From assembly GCF_030063135.1 (NCBI RefSeq), contig NZ_JASISO010000010.1, positions 87,876-151,875 on the forward strand: DNA of 64,000 bases. The letters run 5' to 3'. Shown piece by piece: positions 25,626 through 35,930 of this stretch. This stretch comes from Streptomyces sp. G-G2. GTDB taxonomy: Bacteria > Actinomycetota > Actinomycetes > Streptomycetales > Streptomycetaceae. Position 1 is the first letter of the stretch. Each line of letters begins with the position of its first letter. Position numbers and translations under genes: made by a program. Below the pieces are notes generated by a model. That model was given only the letters and a program-made list of their open reading frames with translations, was not told the origin of the DNA and did no database searches.

Positions 25626-27713
25626 GTGAGCACCAAGCCGACGACCACAGAGCTCGAGTGGACCGAACTGGACCAGCGCGCCGTTGACACGGCCCGCGTT
25701 CTCGCCGCGGACGCGGTGCAGAAGGTCGGGAACGGCCACCCCGGTACGGCCATGAGCCTGGCCCCCGCCGCGTACACCCTCTTCCAGAAGGTCATGCGGC
25801 ACGACCCCGCTGACCCGGAGTGGGTCGGCCGGGACCGTTTCGTGCTCTCCGCGGGGCACTCGTCCCTCACCCTGTACACGCAGCTCTACCTGGCCGGCTT
25901 CGGCCTGGAGCTGGACGACCTCAAGGCGTTCCGCACCTGGGGTTCCAAGACCCCCGGTCACCCCGAGTACGGGCACACCACGGGCGTCGAGACCACCACG
26001 GGCCCGCTGGGCCAGGGTGTGGCCAACGCCGTGGGCATGGCCATGGCCGCCCGCTACGAGCGCGGCCTGTTCGACCCGGAGGCCGCCCCGGGCACCTCCC
26101 CGTTCGACCACATGGTCTACGCGATCGCGGGCGACGGCTGCCTCCAGGAGGGCATCTCCGCCGAGGCGTCCTCGCTGGCCGGTCACCAGAAGCTCGGCAA
26201 CCTCGTCCTGCTGTGGGACGACAACCACATCTCCATCGAGGGCGACACCGAGACGGCCGTCTCCGAGGACACCCTCAAGCGGTACGAGGCGTACGGCTGG
26301 CACGTCCAGCGCGTCGCCCAGCAGGCCGACGGCGACCTCGACCCGAAGGCGCTGTACACCGCCCTCGAAGCCGCCAAGGCCGAGACGGAGCGCCCGTCCT
26401 TCATCGCGGCCCGCTCGATCATCGCCTGGCCCGCGCCGCACGCGCAGGGCACCGAGGCCGCCCACGGCTCGGCCCTCGGCAATGACGAGGTCGCCGCCAC
26501 CAAGGTCATCCTCGGCTTCGACCCGGAGAAGACCTTCGAGGTGTCCGACGCGGTCATCGGGCACACCCGCAAGGCCCTCGACCGGGGCCGCGAGGCCAAG
26601 GCCGAGTGGGAGAAGGACTTCTCCGCCTGGCGCACCGCCAACCCGGAGCGCGCCGCCGAGTTCGACCGCATCCAGGCCAACGAGCTGCCCGCGGGCTGGG
26701 AGGACGAGCTCCCCGCCTTCGAGACCGGCAAGAGCGTCGCCACCCGCGCGGCCTCGGGCAAGGTGCTCGCCGCTCTCGGCGCGGTCATCCCCGAGCTGTG
26801 GGGCGGCTCGGCCGACCTCGCGGGCTCGAACAACACCACCATCGACAAGGACTCCTCGTTCCTGCCGGTGGGCAACCCGCTGCCGGAGGCCGACCCGTAC
26901 GGCCGCACCATCCACTTCGGCATCCGCGAGCACGCCATGGCCGCGGCCATGAACGGCATCGCGCTGCACGGCCACACCCGTATCTACGGCGGCACCTTCC
27001 TGGTGTTCTCCGACTACATGCGCAACGCCGTCCGCCTCTCCGCGCTGATGCACGTGCCGGTCACCTACGTGTGGACGCACGACTCCATCGGTCTCGGCGA
27101 GGACGGCCCCACGCACCAGCCGGTCGAGCACGTCGCCTCGCTGCGCGCCATCCCGGGCCTGAACGTGGTCCGTCCGGCCGACGCGAACGAGACCGTCGTC
27201 GCCTGGCGCGAGATCCTCAAGCGCCACACGAAGGTGTACGGCAAGGGCGCTCCGCACGGCCTGGCGCTGACCCGTCAGGGCGTTCCGACGTACGACCGCA
27301 ACGAGAACGCCGCCAAGGGCGGGTACGTGCTCATCGAGGCCGAAGGCGGTGACGCCCAGGTCGTCCTCATCGGCACCGGTTCCGAGGTCCAGCTCGCCGT
27401 GGCGGCGCGCGAGGCGCTCCAGGCCGAGGGCGTTCCGGCCCGAGTGGTCTCGATGCCGTCCGTCGAGTGGTTTGAAGAGCAGGACCAGGAGTACAAGGAC
27501 AGTGTGCTGCCGCCTTCGGTGAAGGCGCGCGTCGCGGTCGAGGCGGGCATCGGCCTGACCTGGCACCGCTACGTCGGCGACGCGGGCCGGATCGTCTCGC
27601 TGGAGCACTTCGGTGCCTCGGCCGACGCGAAGGTGCTCTTCCGCGAGTTCGGCTTCACCCCGGAGGCCGTAACCGCGGCGGCCCGGGAATCCTTGGCCGC
27701 CGCCGCGCGCTGA
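25626..27713 (+). CDS. tkt: Transketolase
   Basis: A 695-aa thiamine-diphosphate enzyme that moves two-carbon units between pentose-phosphate and glycolytic sugars. Motifs: [36 protein letters not shown], the ThDP motif [15 protein letters not shown] through [29 protein letters not shown], and in the second half [20 protein letters not shown] and [19 protein letters not shown]. Starts at GTG. It opens the pentose-phosphate block tkt-tal-zwf-opcA-pgl. Confidence 0.96.
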   Translation: MSTKPTTTELEWTELDQRAVDTARVLAADAVQKVGNGHPGTAMSLAPAAYTLFQKVMRHDPADPEWVGRDRFVLSAGHSSLTLYTQLYLAGFGLELDDLKAFRTWGSKTPGHPEYGHTTGVETTTGPLGQGVANAVGMAMAARYERGLFDPEAAPGTSPFDHMVYAIAGDGCLQEGISAEASSLAGHQKLGNLVLLWDDNHISIEGDTETAVSEDTLKRYEAYGWHVQRVAQQADGDLDPKALYTALEAAKAETERPSFIAARSIIAWPAPHAQGTEAAHGSALGNDEVAATKVILGFDPEKTFEVSDAVIGHTRKALDRGREAKAEWEKDFSAWRTANPERAAEFDRIQANELPAGWEDELPAFETGKSVATRAASGKVLAALGAVIPELWGGSADLAGSNNTTIDKDSSFLPVGNPLPEADPYGRTIHFGIREHAMAAAMNGIALHGHTRIYGGTFLVFSDYMRNAVRLSALMHVPVTYVWTHDSIGLGEDGPTHQPVEHVASLRAIPGLNVVRPADANETVVAWREILKRHTKVYGKGAPHGLALTRQGVPTYDRNENAAKGGYVLIEAEGGDAQVVLIGTGSEVQLAVAAREALQAEGVPARVVSMPSVEWFEEQDQEYKDSVLPPSVKARVAVEAGIGLTWHRYVGDAGRIVSLEHFGASADAKVLFREFGFTPEAVTAAARESLAAAAR

Positions 27714-27748
27714 CGCCCGTACCAAGACAAGTAGGAGATGCAATTCCC

Positions 27749-28867
27749 ATGACAGACGCACTCAAGCGCCTCTCCGACGAGGGCGTGGCGATCTGGCTGG
27801 ACGACCTGTCCCGCAAGCGCATCACGTCCGGCAACCTGGCAGAGCTGATCGACCAGCAGCACGTGGTCGGTGTCACCACCAACCCGTCGATCTTCCAGAA
27901 GGCGATCAGCAGCGGTGACGGCTACGAGCAGCAGCTCGCCGACCTCGCCGCCCGCAAGGTCACCGTCGAAGAGGCCATCCGCATGATCACGACGGCGGAC
28001 GTCCGTGACGCCGCCGACATCCTGCGTCCGGTCTTCGACGCCACCGAGGGCCAGGACGGCCGGGTCTCCATCGAGGTCGACCCGCGCCTCGCCCACAACA
28101 CGAAGGCGACCGTCGCCGAGGCCAAGCAGCTGGCCTGGCTGGTGGACCGCCCGAACACGCTCATCAAGATCCCGGCGACCGAGGGCGGCCTGCCCGCGAT
28201 CACCGAGGTCATCGGCCGGGGCATCAGCGTCAACGTCACGCTGATCTTCTCGCTGGAGCGCTACAGCGCGGTCATGGACGCCTACCTGGCGGGCCTGGAG
28301 AAGGCCAAGGCCGCGGGCCTGGACCTCTCCAAGATCCACTCGGTCGCCTCCTTCTTCGTGTCCCGCGTGGACTCGGAGATCGACAAGCGTCTCGACGGCA
28401 TCGGCACCGACGAGGCCAAGGCCCTCAAGGGCAAGGCGGCGCTCGCGAACGCCCGTCTGGCCTACGAGGCCTACGAAAAGGTCTTCAGCGGCGAGCGCTG
28501 GGCGGCCCTGGACAAGGCGCAGGCCAACAAGCAGCGTCCGCTGTGGGCCTCGACCGGCGTCAAGGACCCGGCGTACAAGGACACCCTGTACGTGGTGGAC
28601 CTGGTCGCTCCCGGCACGGTGAACACCATGCCGGAGGCCACCCTGGATGCCACCGCCGACCACGGCGAGGTCACCGGTGACACCATTCGCGGCACCTACG
28701 AGCAGGCCCGTGCCGAGCTCGACGCGGTCGCGAAGCTGGGCATCTCGTACGACGATGTGGTGCAGCTGCTCGAAGACGAAGGCGTCGAGAAGTTCGAGGC
28801 GTCCTGGATTGACCTGCTGAAGTCGACCGAGGCGGAGCTTGCGCGCCTCGCCCCCACGGAGGCCTGA
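27749..28867 (+). CDS. tal: Transaldolase
   Basis: A 372-aa class I aldolase of the long actinobacterial/cyanobacterial type. The Schiff-base lysine is in [18 protein letters not shown]. Other marks are [26 protein letters not shown], and [19 protein letters not shown]. An AGGAG site precedes the ATG. It lies 35 nt after tkt and 5 nt before zwf, so the three are probably one transcript. Confidence 0.96.
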   Translation: MTDALKRLSDEGVAIWLDDLSRKRITSGNLAELIDQQHVVGVTTNPSIFQKAISSGDGYEQQLADLAARKVTVEEAIRMITTADVRDAADILRPVFDATEGQDGRVSIEVDPRLAHNTKATVAEAKQLAWLVDRPNTLIKIPATEGGLPAITEVIGRGISVNVTLIFSLERYSAVMDAYLAGLEKAKAAGLDLSKIHSVASFFVSRVDSEIDKRLDGIGTDEAKALKGKAALANARLAYEAYEKVFSGERWAALDKAQANKQRPLWASTGVKDPAYKDTLYVVDLVAPGTVNTMPEATLDATADHGEVTGDTIRGTYEQARAELDAVAKLGISYDDVVQLLEDEGVEKFEASWIDLLKSTEAELARLAPTEA

Positions 28868-28872
28868 ACACC

Positions 28873-30402
28873 TTGTCTGTAAACGGAGCGAACCCGCTTC
28901 GTGACGCACAGGACCGGCGGCTCCCGCGCATCGCGGGGCCGTCCGGCCTGGTCATTTTCGGCGTTACGGGTGACCTGTCGCGCAAGAAGCTGATGCCTGC
29001 CGTCTACGACCTCGCCAACCGCGGCCTACTGCCTCCGGGCTTCTCGCTGATCGGTTTCGCCCGGCGTGAATGGCAGGACGAGGATTTCGCCCAGGAGGTG
29101 CACGACGCGGTCAAGCAGCACGCCCGCACGCCCTTCCGCGAGGAGGTCTGGCAGCAGCTCGTACAGGGCTGCCGGTTCGTCCAGGGCGACTTCGACGACG
29201 ACGAGGCGTTCGAGACGCTGAAGTCGACGATCGAGGAACTGGACAAGGCCCAGGGCACGGGGGGCAACTTCGCCTTCTACCTGTCCGTCCCGCCGAAGTT
29301 CTTCCCCAAGGTCGTCGCCCAGCTCAAGAAGCACGGGCTGGCGGACCAGAAGGAAGGCTCCTGGCGGCGCGCGGTCATCGAGAAGCCGTTCGGTCACGAC
29401 CTGACCAGTGCCCAGGAGCTCAACCAGCTGGTGCACGACGTGTTCCCGCCCAACGAGGTCTTCCGGATCGACCACTACCTCGGCAAGGAGACCGTCCAGA
29501 ACATCCTGGCGCTCCGCTTCGCGAACACGATGTTCGAGCCGATCTGGAACCGGTCGTACGTCGACCACGTGCAGATCACCATGGCCGAGGACATCGGCAT
29601 CGGCGGCCGGGCCGGGTACTACGACGGCATCGGCGCCGCCCGTGACGTCATCCAGAACCACCTGCTCCAGCTGCTCGCGCTGACCGCGATGGAGGAGCCC
29701 GGCTCCTTCCACCCCAAGGCGCTGGTGGCGGAGAAGCTGAAGGTCCTGACGGCGGTCGAGCTGCCGGAGGACCTGGGCAAGCACACCGTGCGCGGCCAGT
29801 ACTCGGCCGCGTGGCAGGGTGGCGAGAAGGTCGTCGGCTACCTCGAAGAGGACGGCATCGACCCCAAGTCGAAGACCGACACCTACGCCGCGATCCGCCT
29901 GGAGATCAACAACCGCCGCTGGGCGGGCGTGCCGTTCTACCTGCGGACGGGCAAGCGCCTGGGCCGCCGGGTGACGGAGATCGCGGTGGTCTTCAAGCGG
30001 GCGCCGTACCTGCCGTTCGAGTCGGGCGCGACCGAGGAGCTGGGGCAGAACGCCCTGGTCATCCGGGTCCAGCCGGACGAGGGCGTCACGGTGCGCTTCG
30101 GCTCCAAGGTTCCGGGCACCTCCATGGAGGTCCGGGACGTCACGATGGACTTCGCCTACGGCGAGTCCTTCACGGAGTCGAGCCCGGAGGCGTACGAACG
30201 GCTGATCCTGGACGTCCTCCTGGGTGACGCGAACCTCTTCCCGCGCCACCAGGAGGTCGAGCTGTCCTGGAACATCCTCGACCCGATCGAGGAGTACTGG
30301 GACACGCACGGCAAGCCCGCGCAGTACCCCTCGGGTACCTGGGGCCCGGTCGAGGCGGACGAGATGCTCGCACGAGACGGACGGAGCTGGCGCCGGCCAT
30401 GA
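28873..30402 (+). CDS. zwf: Glucose-6-phosphate 1-dehydrogenase
   Basis: A 509-aa enzyme opening the oxidative pentose-phosphate branch. The N-terminal nucleotide fold is VIFGVTGDLSRKKLMPAVYD; the catalytic stretch is FRIDHYLGKETVQNILALRF; later AVVFKRAPYLPF and WGPVEADEMLARDGRSW end the protein. The start appears to be a rare TTG, with GGAGG 10 nt upstream inside the end of tal. Its stop overlaps the opcA ATG (ATGA). Confidence 0.95.
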   Translation: MSVNGANPLRDAQDRRLPRIAGPSGLVIFGVTGDLSRKKLMPAVYDLANRGLLPPGFSLIGFARREWQDEDFAQEVHDAVKQHARTPFREEVWQQLVQGCRFVQGDFDDDEAFETLKSTIEELDKAQGTGGNFAFYLSVPPKFFPKVVAQLKKHGLADQKEGSWRRAVIEKPFGHDLTSAQELNQLVHDVFPPNEVFRIDHYLGKETVQNILALRFANTMFEPIWNRSYVDHVQITMAEDIGIGGRAGYYDGIGAARDVIQNHLLQLLALTAMEEPGSFHPKALVAEKLKVLTAVELPEDLGKHTVRGQYSAAWQGGEKVVGYLEEDGIDPKSKTDTYAAIRLEINNRRWAGVPFYLRTGKRLGRRVTEIAVVFKRAPYLPFESGATEELGQNALVIRVQPDEGVTVRFGSKVPGTSMEVRDVTMDFAYGESFTESSPEAYERLILDVLLGDANLFPRHQEVELSWNILDPIEEYWDTHGKPAQYPSGTWGPVEADEMLARDGRSWRRP

Positions 30403-31490
30403 AGATCGACCTCACGGATACCACCTCGAGCAAGATCAACGCCGCGCTGGTGCAGGCGCGCCGCGACATCGGCACGCCTGCCATCGGCATGGTCCTGACG
30501 CTGGTGATCGTGACCGACGAGGAGAACGCGTACGACGCGCTCAAGTCGGCGGGCGACGCCTCCCACGAGCACCCCTCGCGGATCGTCGTCGTGATCAAGC
30601 GGGTCACCCGTTCGGCGCGCGGCCGCCGTGATGCCCGGCTCGACGCGGAGATCCGCGTCGGGGCGGACTCCGGCAGCGGCGAGACCGTGGTGCTGCGGAT
30701 GCACGGCGAACTGGTCGACCACGCCCAGTCGGTGGTCCTCCCGCTGCTGCTGCCCGACGCCCCCGTGGTCGTCTGGTGGCCGGTCGGCTCGCCGTCGGAC
30801 CTGGCGGGCGACCCGCTGGGCGCCCTGGGGCAACGCCGGATCACGGACACGTACGCGTCCGAGGAGCCCATCGCGGCCCTCGGCGCCCGGGCGGCGGCCT
30901 ACGCCCCCGGCGACACGGACCTGTCCTGGACTCGGATCACCCCGTGGCGCTCGATGCTGGCGGCCGCGCTGGACCAGCAGCAGTCCCTGCGGATCGCCTC
31001 GGCCACGGTCGAGGGCGAGGACGAGAACCCCAGCTGCGAGCTGCTGGCCATGTGGCTGGCGGACCGCCTCGGGGTGCCCGTCAAGCGCACCCACTCCGAC
31101 GGCCCGGGCCTGACGGCCGTACGCCTGGAGACCAAGGACGGCGCGATCGTCCTGGACCGGGCGGACGGGGCGCTGGCCACCCTGTGCATGCCGGGGCAGC
31201 CCGACCGCGCGGTGGCGCTCAAGCGCCGCGATACGGCCGAGCTGCTGGCGGAGGAACTCCGCCGGCTGGACCCGGACAACACCTACGAGGCCTCGCTGAA
31301 GTTCGGCGTGGGCGGCCTGGCCACGGTGTCCGCGCACACGACCGCCGAGGCCCCCGCGGCCGCGGCGGACGCGCAGGCGGCGGCTGCGGCCGGAGCTCCC
31401 GGGGCGAAGGCTCCGGCGGCGAAGGCCCCTGCTGCCAAGCCGGCGACGGCCAAGCCCGCGGCGGCGAAGAAGGCCGCGGCCAAGAAGTGA
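30399..31490 (+). CDS. opcA: Glucose-6-phosphate dehydrogenase assembly protein OpcA
   Basis: A 363-aa OpcA protein, needed for full activity of the neighbouring Zwf in cyanobacteria and actinobacteria. Family marks: VLTLVIVTDEENAYDALKSA, VLPLLLPDAPVVVWWPVGSP, and RRITDTYASEE. The last ~50 residues leave the family fold and become an Ala/Lys/Pro tail (KAPAAKAPAAKPATAKPAAA, ending KKAAAKK) like a histone H1 tail, which would be strongly basic and flexible. Coupled to zwf by a 4-nt overlap. Confidence 0.93.
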   Translation: MKIDLTDTTSSKINAALVQARRDIGTPAIGMVLTLVIVTDEENAYDALKSAGDASHEHPSRIVVVIKRVTRSARGRRDARLDAEIRVGADSGSGETVVLRMHGELVDHAQSVVLPLLLPDAPVVVWWPVGSPSDLAGDPLGALGQRRITDTYASEEPIAALGARAAAYAPGDTDLSWTRITPWRSMLAAALDQQQSLRIASATVEGEDENPSCELLAMWLADRLGVPVKRTHSDGPGLTAVRLETKDGAIVLDRADGALATLCMPGQPDRAVALKRRDTAELLAEELRRLDPDNTYEASLKFGVGGLATVSAHTTAEAPAAAADAQAAAAAGAPGAKAPAAKAPAAKPATAKPAAAKKAAAKK

Positions 31491-31495
31491 GCACG

Positions 31496-31545
31496 GTGTG
31501 CCGCCGTACGCACCCCCTTCACCGGGGGCGCGTACGGCGGCACAC
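31496..31545 (+). terminator. Strong hairpin between opcA and pgl
   Basis: Two 22-nt arms (31496-31517, 31524-31545) pair with one mismatch around a 6-nt loop, just after the opcA stop and before pgl. It may end or dampen transcription, setting pgl below zwf-opcA, or protect the upstream message. Confidence 0.7.
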
Positions 31546-31590
31546 GCGCTTTCCCAGACACCCGAACCCCACCAAGAAGGCGGCATCACC

Positions 31591-32379
31591 ATGGGCATGA
31601 CGACTCCTCAGGTCGTCGTCCACCGGGACAAGGAACTGATGGCGCGGGCCGCCGCGGCACGGCTGATCACGAAGATCGTCGACGCCCAGGCCGCCCGCGG
31701 CAGCGCCTCCGTCGTCCTCACCGGCGGACGCAACGGCAACGGCCTGCTGGCCGCCCTCGCCGACGCGCCCGCCCGGGACGCCATCGACTGGGCCCGCCTG
31801 GACCTGTGGTGGGGCGACGAGCGCTACCTGCCCGCCGATGATCCCGAGCGCAACCACACCCAGGCCCGTGCGGCCCTGCTGGACTCGGTCCCCGTCGATC
31901 CGGCGCGCGTGCACGTCATGCCCGCCTCCGACGGCCCGTACGGCTCGGACGTGGACGCGGCCGCCGCGGCCTACGCCGAGGAGCTGCGCCGGGCCTCGAC
32001 GCCCGAGGACCACGGTCCGGTGCCCCGGTTCGACGTCCTGATGCTCGGCGTGGGTCCGGACACCCACGTGGCGTCCCTGTTCCCCGAGCACCCCGCCGCC
32101 CGGGAGACCGAGCGCACGGTGGTAGGCGTGCACGGCGCGCCCAAGCCGCCGCCGACCCGGATCTCGCTGACCCTCCCGGCCCTGCGCGCGGCGCGCGAGG
32201 TGTGGCTGCTGGCGGCGGGCGAGGACAAGGCGGGCGCGGTCGCCCTCGCGCTCGGCGGGGCGGGCGAGGTGCAGGCCCCGGCCGCCGACGTGTACGGGCG
32301 CTCGCGCACCCTGTGGCTGCTGGACCGGGCGGCCGCCGCGAAGCTGCCGCCCGCGCTCTACCCCCCGGCGTCGGCCTGA
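31591..32379 (+). CDS. pgl: 6-phosphogluconolactonase
   Basis: A 262-aa lactonase (DevB/SOL type) that hydrolyses the zwf product. Motifs: SVVLTGGRNGNGLLAAL, DLWWGDERYLPADDPERN, FDVLMLGVGPDTHVASLFPE (GxGxDGH-like, with T in place of G), and PTRISLTLPALRAAREVWLL. ATG at 31591 follows GAAGG; another ATG two codons later is possible. It ends the pentose-phosphate block. Confidence 0.93.
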   Translation: MGMTTPQVVVHRDKELMARAAAARLITKIVDAQAARGSASVVLTGGRNGNGLLAALADAPARDAIDWARLDLWWGDERYLPADDPERNHTQARAALLDSVPVDPARVHVMPASDGPYGSDVDAAAAAYAEELRRASTPEDHGPVPRFDVLMLGVGPDTHVASLFPEHPAARETERTVVGVHGAPKPPPTRISLTLPALRAAREVWLLAAGEDKAGAVALALGGAGEVQAPAADVYGRSRTLWLLDRAAAAKLPPALYPPASA

Positions 32380-32390
32380 GCCTCCCGGTA

Positions 32391-32434
32391 CGCCGGAGCG
32401 CCCCGCACCGTGGACGGTGCGGGGCGCTCCGGCG
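32391..32434. terminator. 20-bp perfect bidirectional terminator
   Basis: Arms 32391-32410 and 32415-32434 pair perfectly around TGGA, between the convergent pgl and pgi genes. Confidence 0.9.
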
Positions 32435-32455
32435 TCCGTACGGCCGGGGAAACCC

Positions 32456-34117
32456 TCAGCGGCCGCGCAGCTCGCGGTAGGTGGCCACCAGGGCCCGGGT
32501 GGAGGCGTCCAGGCCCGGGACGTCCGCGCCCTCCGAGAGCGCGGGCTCGATCCGCTTGGCGAGGACCTTGCCCAGCTCGACGCCCCACTGGTCGAAGGAG
32601 TCGATGTTCCACACCGCGCCCTGGACGAACACCTTGTGCTCATAGAGGGCGATCAGCTGGCCCAGGACCGACGGGGTCAGGTCCTTCGCCAGGATCGTGG
32701 TCGTCGGGTGGTTGCCCAGGAAGGTCTTGTGCGGGACGAGTTCCTCCGCCACGCCCTCCGCACGGACCTCGTCGGGCGTCTTGCCGAAGGCCAGCGCCTG
32801 CGTCTGCGCGAAGAAGTTCGCCATCAGCAGGTCGTGCTGCGCCGCGAGGGCCGGGGAGAGCGCCGCGACGGGACGGGCGAAACCGATGAAGTCCGCCGGG
32901 ATCAGCTTCGTGCCCTGGTGGAGCAGCTGGTAGTAGGCGTGCTGCCCGTTTGTGCCGGGCGTGCCCCACACGACGGGGCCGGTCTGCCAGTCCACCGGAT
33001 TGCCCTCGCGGTCCACGGACTTGCCGTTGGACTCCATGTCCAGCTGCTGCAAGTAGGCCGTGAAGCGGGAGAGGTAGTGGCTGTACGGGAGGACCGCGTG
33101 CGCCTGCGCGTCATGGAAGCCGCCGTACCAGATCCCCAACAAGCCCATCAGGAGCGGCGCGTTGGACTCCGGCGGGGCGGTTCGGAAGTGCTGGTCCATC
33201 TCCCGGAAGCCCTGGAGCATCTCGTGGAAGGCGGCCGGCCCGATCGCGATCATCAGAGAGAGCCCGATGGCCGAGTCGAAGGAGTAACGACCGCCGACCC
33301 AGTCCCAGAACTCGAACATGTTGGCCGGGTCGATGCCGAAGTCGGTGACCTTCTCGGCGTTCGTCGACAGGGCGACGAAGTGCCGTGCCACGGCCGCCTT
33401 GTCCCCGCCGAGGCCCGCGAGCAGCCATTCCCGCGCCGAGGTGGCGTTGGTGATCGTCTCGATGGTGGTGAAGGTCTTCGAGGCGATGATGAAGAGGGTC
33501 TCGGCCGGGTCCAGACCCAGCACCGCCTCGTGCAGGTCGGCGCCGTCCACGTTGGAGACGAAGCGCAGGCTCAGCTCCCGGTCGGTGAACGCCCGCAGTG
33601 CCTCGTACGCCATCGCCGGACCGAGGTCGGAACCGCCGATGCCGATGTTGACGACGTTCTTGATCCGCTGCCCGGTGAAGCCGCGCCACTCCCCCGACCG
33701 GATCCGGTCGGCGAAGGCGCCCATCGAGTCGAGGACCTCGTGCACCGCGGGGACGACGTTCTCCCCGTCGACCTCGACGACCTCGTCGCGGGCCGCGCGC
33801 AGCGCGGTGTGCAGGACCGCCCGGTCCTCGGTGGTGTTGATCTTCTCGCCGCGGAACATGGCCTCGCGCAGCTCCGCCACCCCGGTCGCCGCCGCCAGTT
33901 CGCGCAGCAGGGTCAGCGTCTCGTCGGTCACGAGGTGCTTCGAGTAGTCGATGTGCAGGTCGCCCGCCCGCAGGGTGTAGCCGGAGCCGCGGCCCGGGTC
34001 GGCTTCGAACAGTTCCCGCAGATGCGTCTGCCCCAGCTCGTCCCGGTGCTTGCCGAGTGCCAGCCACTGCGGCGTCCGGTTGAGCCTCGTACGTCCGTCT
34101 GCGTTCATCTCGGACAT
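32456..34117 (-). CDS. pgi: Glucose-6-phosphate isomerase
   Basis: A 553-aa isomerase linking glycolysis and the pentose-phosphate pathway. Signatures: [20 protein letters not shown], the catalytic region [40 protein letters not shown] (active-site His), and [20 protein letters not shown]. Two ATGs three codons apart are possible (34117, 34108). A -10-like TAGGTT (minus strand, 34163-34158) implies a ~35-nt leader. Downstream of the rbpA terminator, so transcribed alone. Confidence 0.95.
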   Translation of the reverse strand: MSEMNADGRTRLNRTPQWLALGKHRDELGQTHLRELFEADPGRGSGYTLRAGDLHIDYSKHLVTDETLTLLRELAAATGVAELREAMFRGEKINTTEDRAVLHTALRAARDEVVEVDGENVVPAVHEVLDSMGAFADRIRSGEWRGFTGQRIKNVVNIGIGGSDLGPAMAYEALRAFTDRELSLRFVSNVDGADLHEAVLGLDPAETLFIIASKTFTTIETITNATSAREWLLAGLGGDKAAVARHFVALSTNAEKVTDFGIDPANMFEFWDWVGGRYSFDSAIGLSLMIAIGPAAFHEMLQGFREMDQHFRTAPPESNAPLLMGLLGIWYGGFHDAQAHAVLPYSHYLSRFTAYLQQLDMESNGKSVDREGNPVDWQTGPVVWGTPGTNGQHAYYQLLHQGTKLIPADFIGFARPVAALSPALAAQHDLLMANFFAQTQALAFGKTPDEVRAEGVAEELVPHKTFLGNHPTTTILAKDLTPSVLGQLIALYEHKVFVQGAVWNIDSFDQWGVELGKVLAKRIEPALSEGADVPGLDASTRALVATYRELRGR

Positions 34118-34197
34118 CAACCCACTTCTTCCGTCCTGTTGTGCCCCGCCGGACTCCAACCTAAGGGATCGGAAGCCGGACAACACACACAAAGAGA

Positions 34198-34232
34198 CCC
34201 GGCCCGCGGAAGAAGGTCTTCCGCGGGCCGGG
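34198..34232 (-). terminator. Terminator after rbpA
   Basis: A 16-bp perfect stem (CCCGGCCCGCGGAAGA and complement) has a 3-nt loop. On the minus strand it is followed by a T/G-rich stretch, suiting intrinsic termination of rbpA. Confidence 0.85.
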
Positions 34233-34254
34233 CCCGAAGTCAAAGATCACTCGC

Positions 34255-34590
34255 TCAGATCTCGCCGCGCAGCTTGGCGAGGGCTTCGGCGAGGATGGCC
34301 TCGCCGTCCGCGTCCGTGCGCCGCTCCCGTACGTACGCCAAGTGCGTCTTGTACGGCTCGGTGCGCGGGGGTGCCGGCGGGCTGTCCCGGTCCTGACCGG
34401 CCGGGAACCCGCAGCGCGGGCAGTCCCAGGTGTCCGGCACCTGCGCGTCGCTGGCGAAGCTGGGCTGCGTCTCGTGCCCGTTCGAGCACCAGAAGGAGAT
34501 GCGCAGGCGGGGCGCGGACTCGCCGCGCTCGGCCTCGCCCATCGGCCCCGCTCCGACCCGGCTACCACGGATCGCGTTGCCACTTGCCAC
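34255..34590 (-). CDS. rbpA: RNA polymerase-binding protein RbpA
   Basis: A 111-aa actinobacterial transcription factor that binds RNA polymerase and the principal sigma factor and helps open promoters. Layout: N-terminal tail (MASGNAIRGSRVGAGPMGEA), zinc core with WCSNGHET and WDCPRCGFPAG, then the basic linker/sigma-interaction helix KTHLAYVRERRTDADGEAIL and AEALAKLRG. Starts at GTG with GGGAG in the ribosome site. That site sits within a long inverted repeat (34591-34698), suggesting leader control. Confidence 0.95.
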   Translation of the reverse strand: MASGNAIRGSRVGAGPMGEAERGESAPRLRISFWCSNGHETQPSFASDAQVPDTWDCPRCGFPAGQDRDSPPAPPRTEPYKTHLAYVRERRTDADGEAILAEALAKLRGEI

Positions 34591-34698
34591 AGTCGTAACT
34601 CCCTGCGTGATGGTGCCGCGAAGCGCGAGTGGATTTCCGCCGCGGGCGCCCCAGTCTACGTAAGGCCCAACGCGCGTCCAGTGACCGGAGTTACGACT
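34591..34698 (-). promoter_or_regulatory. rbpA leader with 12-bp inverted repeat covering the ribosome site
   Basis: AGTCGTAACTCC at 34591-34602 and its exact complement at 34687-34698 flank 84 nt. On the message, the near copy contains the GGGAG ribosome site and abuts the GTG start, so pairing would hide it. Alternatively the two copies are binding sites for one regulator. Confidence 0.4.
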
Positions 34699-34781
34699 TC
34701 CGGGGCATGGACGCGGACCTCATGATAGATCGGACGGGGCGTCCCGGACCGGCGGAACGGCCGGATCGCTCAGTTGCCGCC

Positions 34782-35009
34782 CTACTTCGTGAGCAGGCTG
34801 AGCGCGATGATGCTGGCGAACCAGAGCAGACCGATCACCATCGTGATGCGGTCGAGGTTGCGCTCGGCGACCGAGGAGCCGCCGACGGAGGACTGCATGC
34901 CGCCACCGAACATGTCGGAGAGACCGCCGCCCTTGCCCTTGTGCATCAGCACCAGGAGCATCAGCAGCAGGCTGAAGACGACCAGGGCGATCGAGAACCC
35001 CATAATCAC
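34782..35009 (-). CDS. secG: Preprotein translocase subunit SecG
   Basis: A 75-aa two-helix membrane protein that assists SecYE. It has FSIALVVFSLLLMLLVLMHK, the cytoplasmic GKGGGLSDMFGGGMQSSVGG loop, then NLDRITMVIGLLWFASIIAL. GTG at 35009 is favoured by AGGAA 6 nt upstream; an ATG two codons later is the alternative. Sits after tpiA in the gap-pgk-tpiA-secG order usual in actinobacteria. Confidence 0.95.
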   Translation of the reverse strand: MIMGFSIALVVFSLLLMLLVLMHKGKGGGLSDMFGGGMQSSVGGSSVAERNLDRITMVIGLLWFASIIALSLLTK

Positions 35010-35057
35010 GGCTGATTCCTACTTTCTGACATTCCCTGGTGTGCTGTGAACCCCGAC

Positions 35058-35093
35058 GGGGGCCAGTGGCTGTTGTTCAGCCTGCTGGCCCCC
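35058..35093 (-). terminator. Hairpin between tpiA and secG
   Basis: GGGGGCCAG and GGCTG pair with CAGCC and CTGGCCCCC, with one small bulge and a 5-nt loop. It likely separates tpiA from secG transcription, at least partly. Confidence 0.65.
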
Positions 35094-35147
35094 GCAAGGG
35101 TACGACGGATCCGTCCTACCGCATACTCACTGCGACGATCAAGCCGC

Positions 35148-35924
35148 TCACTGGTCGCGGAAGCGGACGATCTTGACGAACTCCTCGGCGTCGAGCGCCG
35201 CGCCGCCGACGAGGGCGCCGTCGACGTCGGGCTGCGCCATGATCGCGGCGATGTTGCCCGACTTGACCGAGCCGCCGTACTGGATGCGGACCGTGTCGGC
35301 CAGCTCCCGCGAGTACAGCTCCGCGAGGCGGGTGCGGATCGCCCCGCAGACCTCCTGCGCGTCGTCGGGGGTGGCGACCTCGCCGGTGCCGATGGCCCAG
35401 ACGGGCTCGTACGCGATCACGATGGACTCGGCCTGGTCGGCCGGGATGTCCTTGAGCCCGCCGTCGAGCTGCGCCAGCGTGTACGCGACCTGGTCACCGG
35501 CCTTGCGGACGTCCAGGCCCTCGCCGACGCACAGGATCGGGGTGATCCCGTTCTGGTAGGCGGCCTTGACCTTGGCGTTGCAGATCTCGTCGGACTCGCC
35601 GTGGTACTGGCGGCGCTCGCTGTGGCCGACGGCCACGAACGTGCACTTCAGCTTGGACAGCATCGCGCCGGAGATCTCACCGGTGTAGGCGCCGGACTCG
35701 TGCGCCGAGATGTCCTGGGCGCCGTACTTGATCTTCAGCTTGTCACCGTCGACCAGGGTCTGCACCGAGCGCAGGTCGACGAAGGGCGGCAGGACCGCGA
35801 CCTCGACGGCGTCGTAGTCCTTGTCGGCGAGCGCGAAGGCGAGCTTCTGGGTGTGGGCGATGGCCTCGAGGTGGTTGAGGTTCATCTTCCAGTTGCCCGC
35901 CATGAGCGGGGTGCGCGTGGTCAT
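35148..35924 (-). CDS. tpiA: Triosephosphate isomerase
   Basis: A 258-aa TIM barrel. Active-site parts are complete: [11 protein letters not shown] (Lys), [18 protein letters not shown] (His), [20 protein letters not shown] (Glu and flexible loop), and [17 protein letters not shown] [20 protein letters not shown], then [15 protein letters not shown]. Starts 6 nt after the pgk stop, so co-transcribed with it. Confidence 0.97.
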   Translation of the reverse strand: MTTRTPLMAGNWKMNLNHLEAIAHTQKLAFALADKDYDAVEVAVLPPFVDLRSVQTLVDGDKLKIKYGAQDISAHESGAYTGEISGAMLSKLKCTFVAVGHSERRQYHGESDEICNAKVKAAYQNGITPILCVGEGLDVRKAGDQVAYTLAQLDGGLKDIPADQAESIVIAYEPVWAIGTGEVATPDDAQEVCGAIRTRLAELYSRELADTVRIQYGGSVKSGNIAAIMAQPDVDGALVGGAALDAEEFVKIVRFRDQ

Positions 35925-35930
35925 ACGGGG

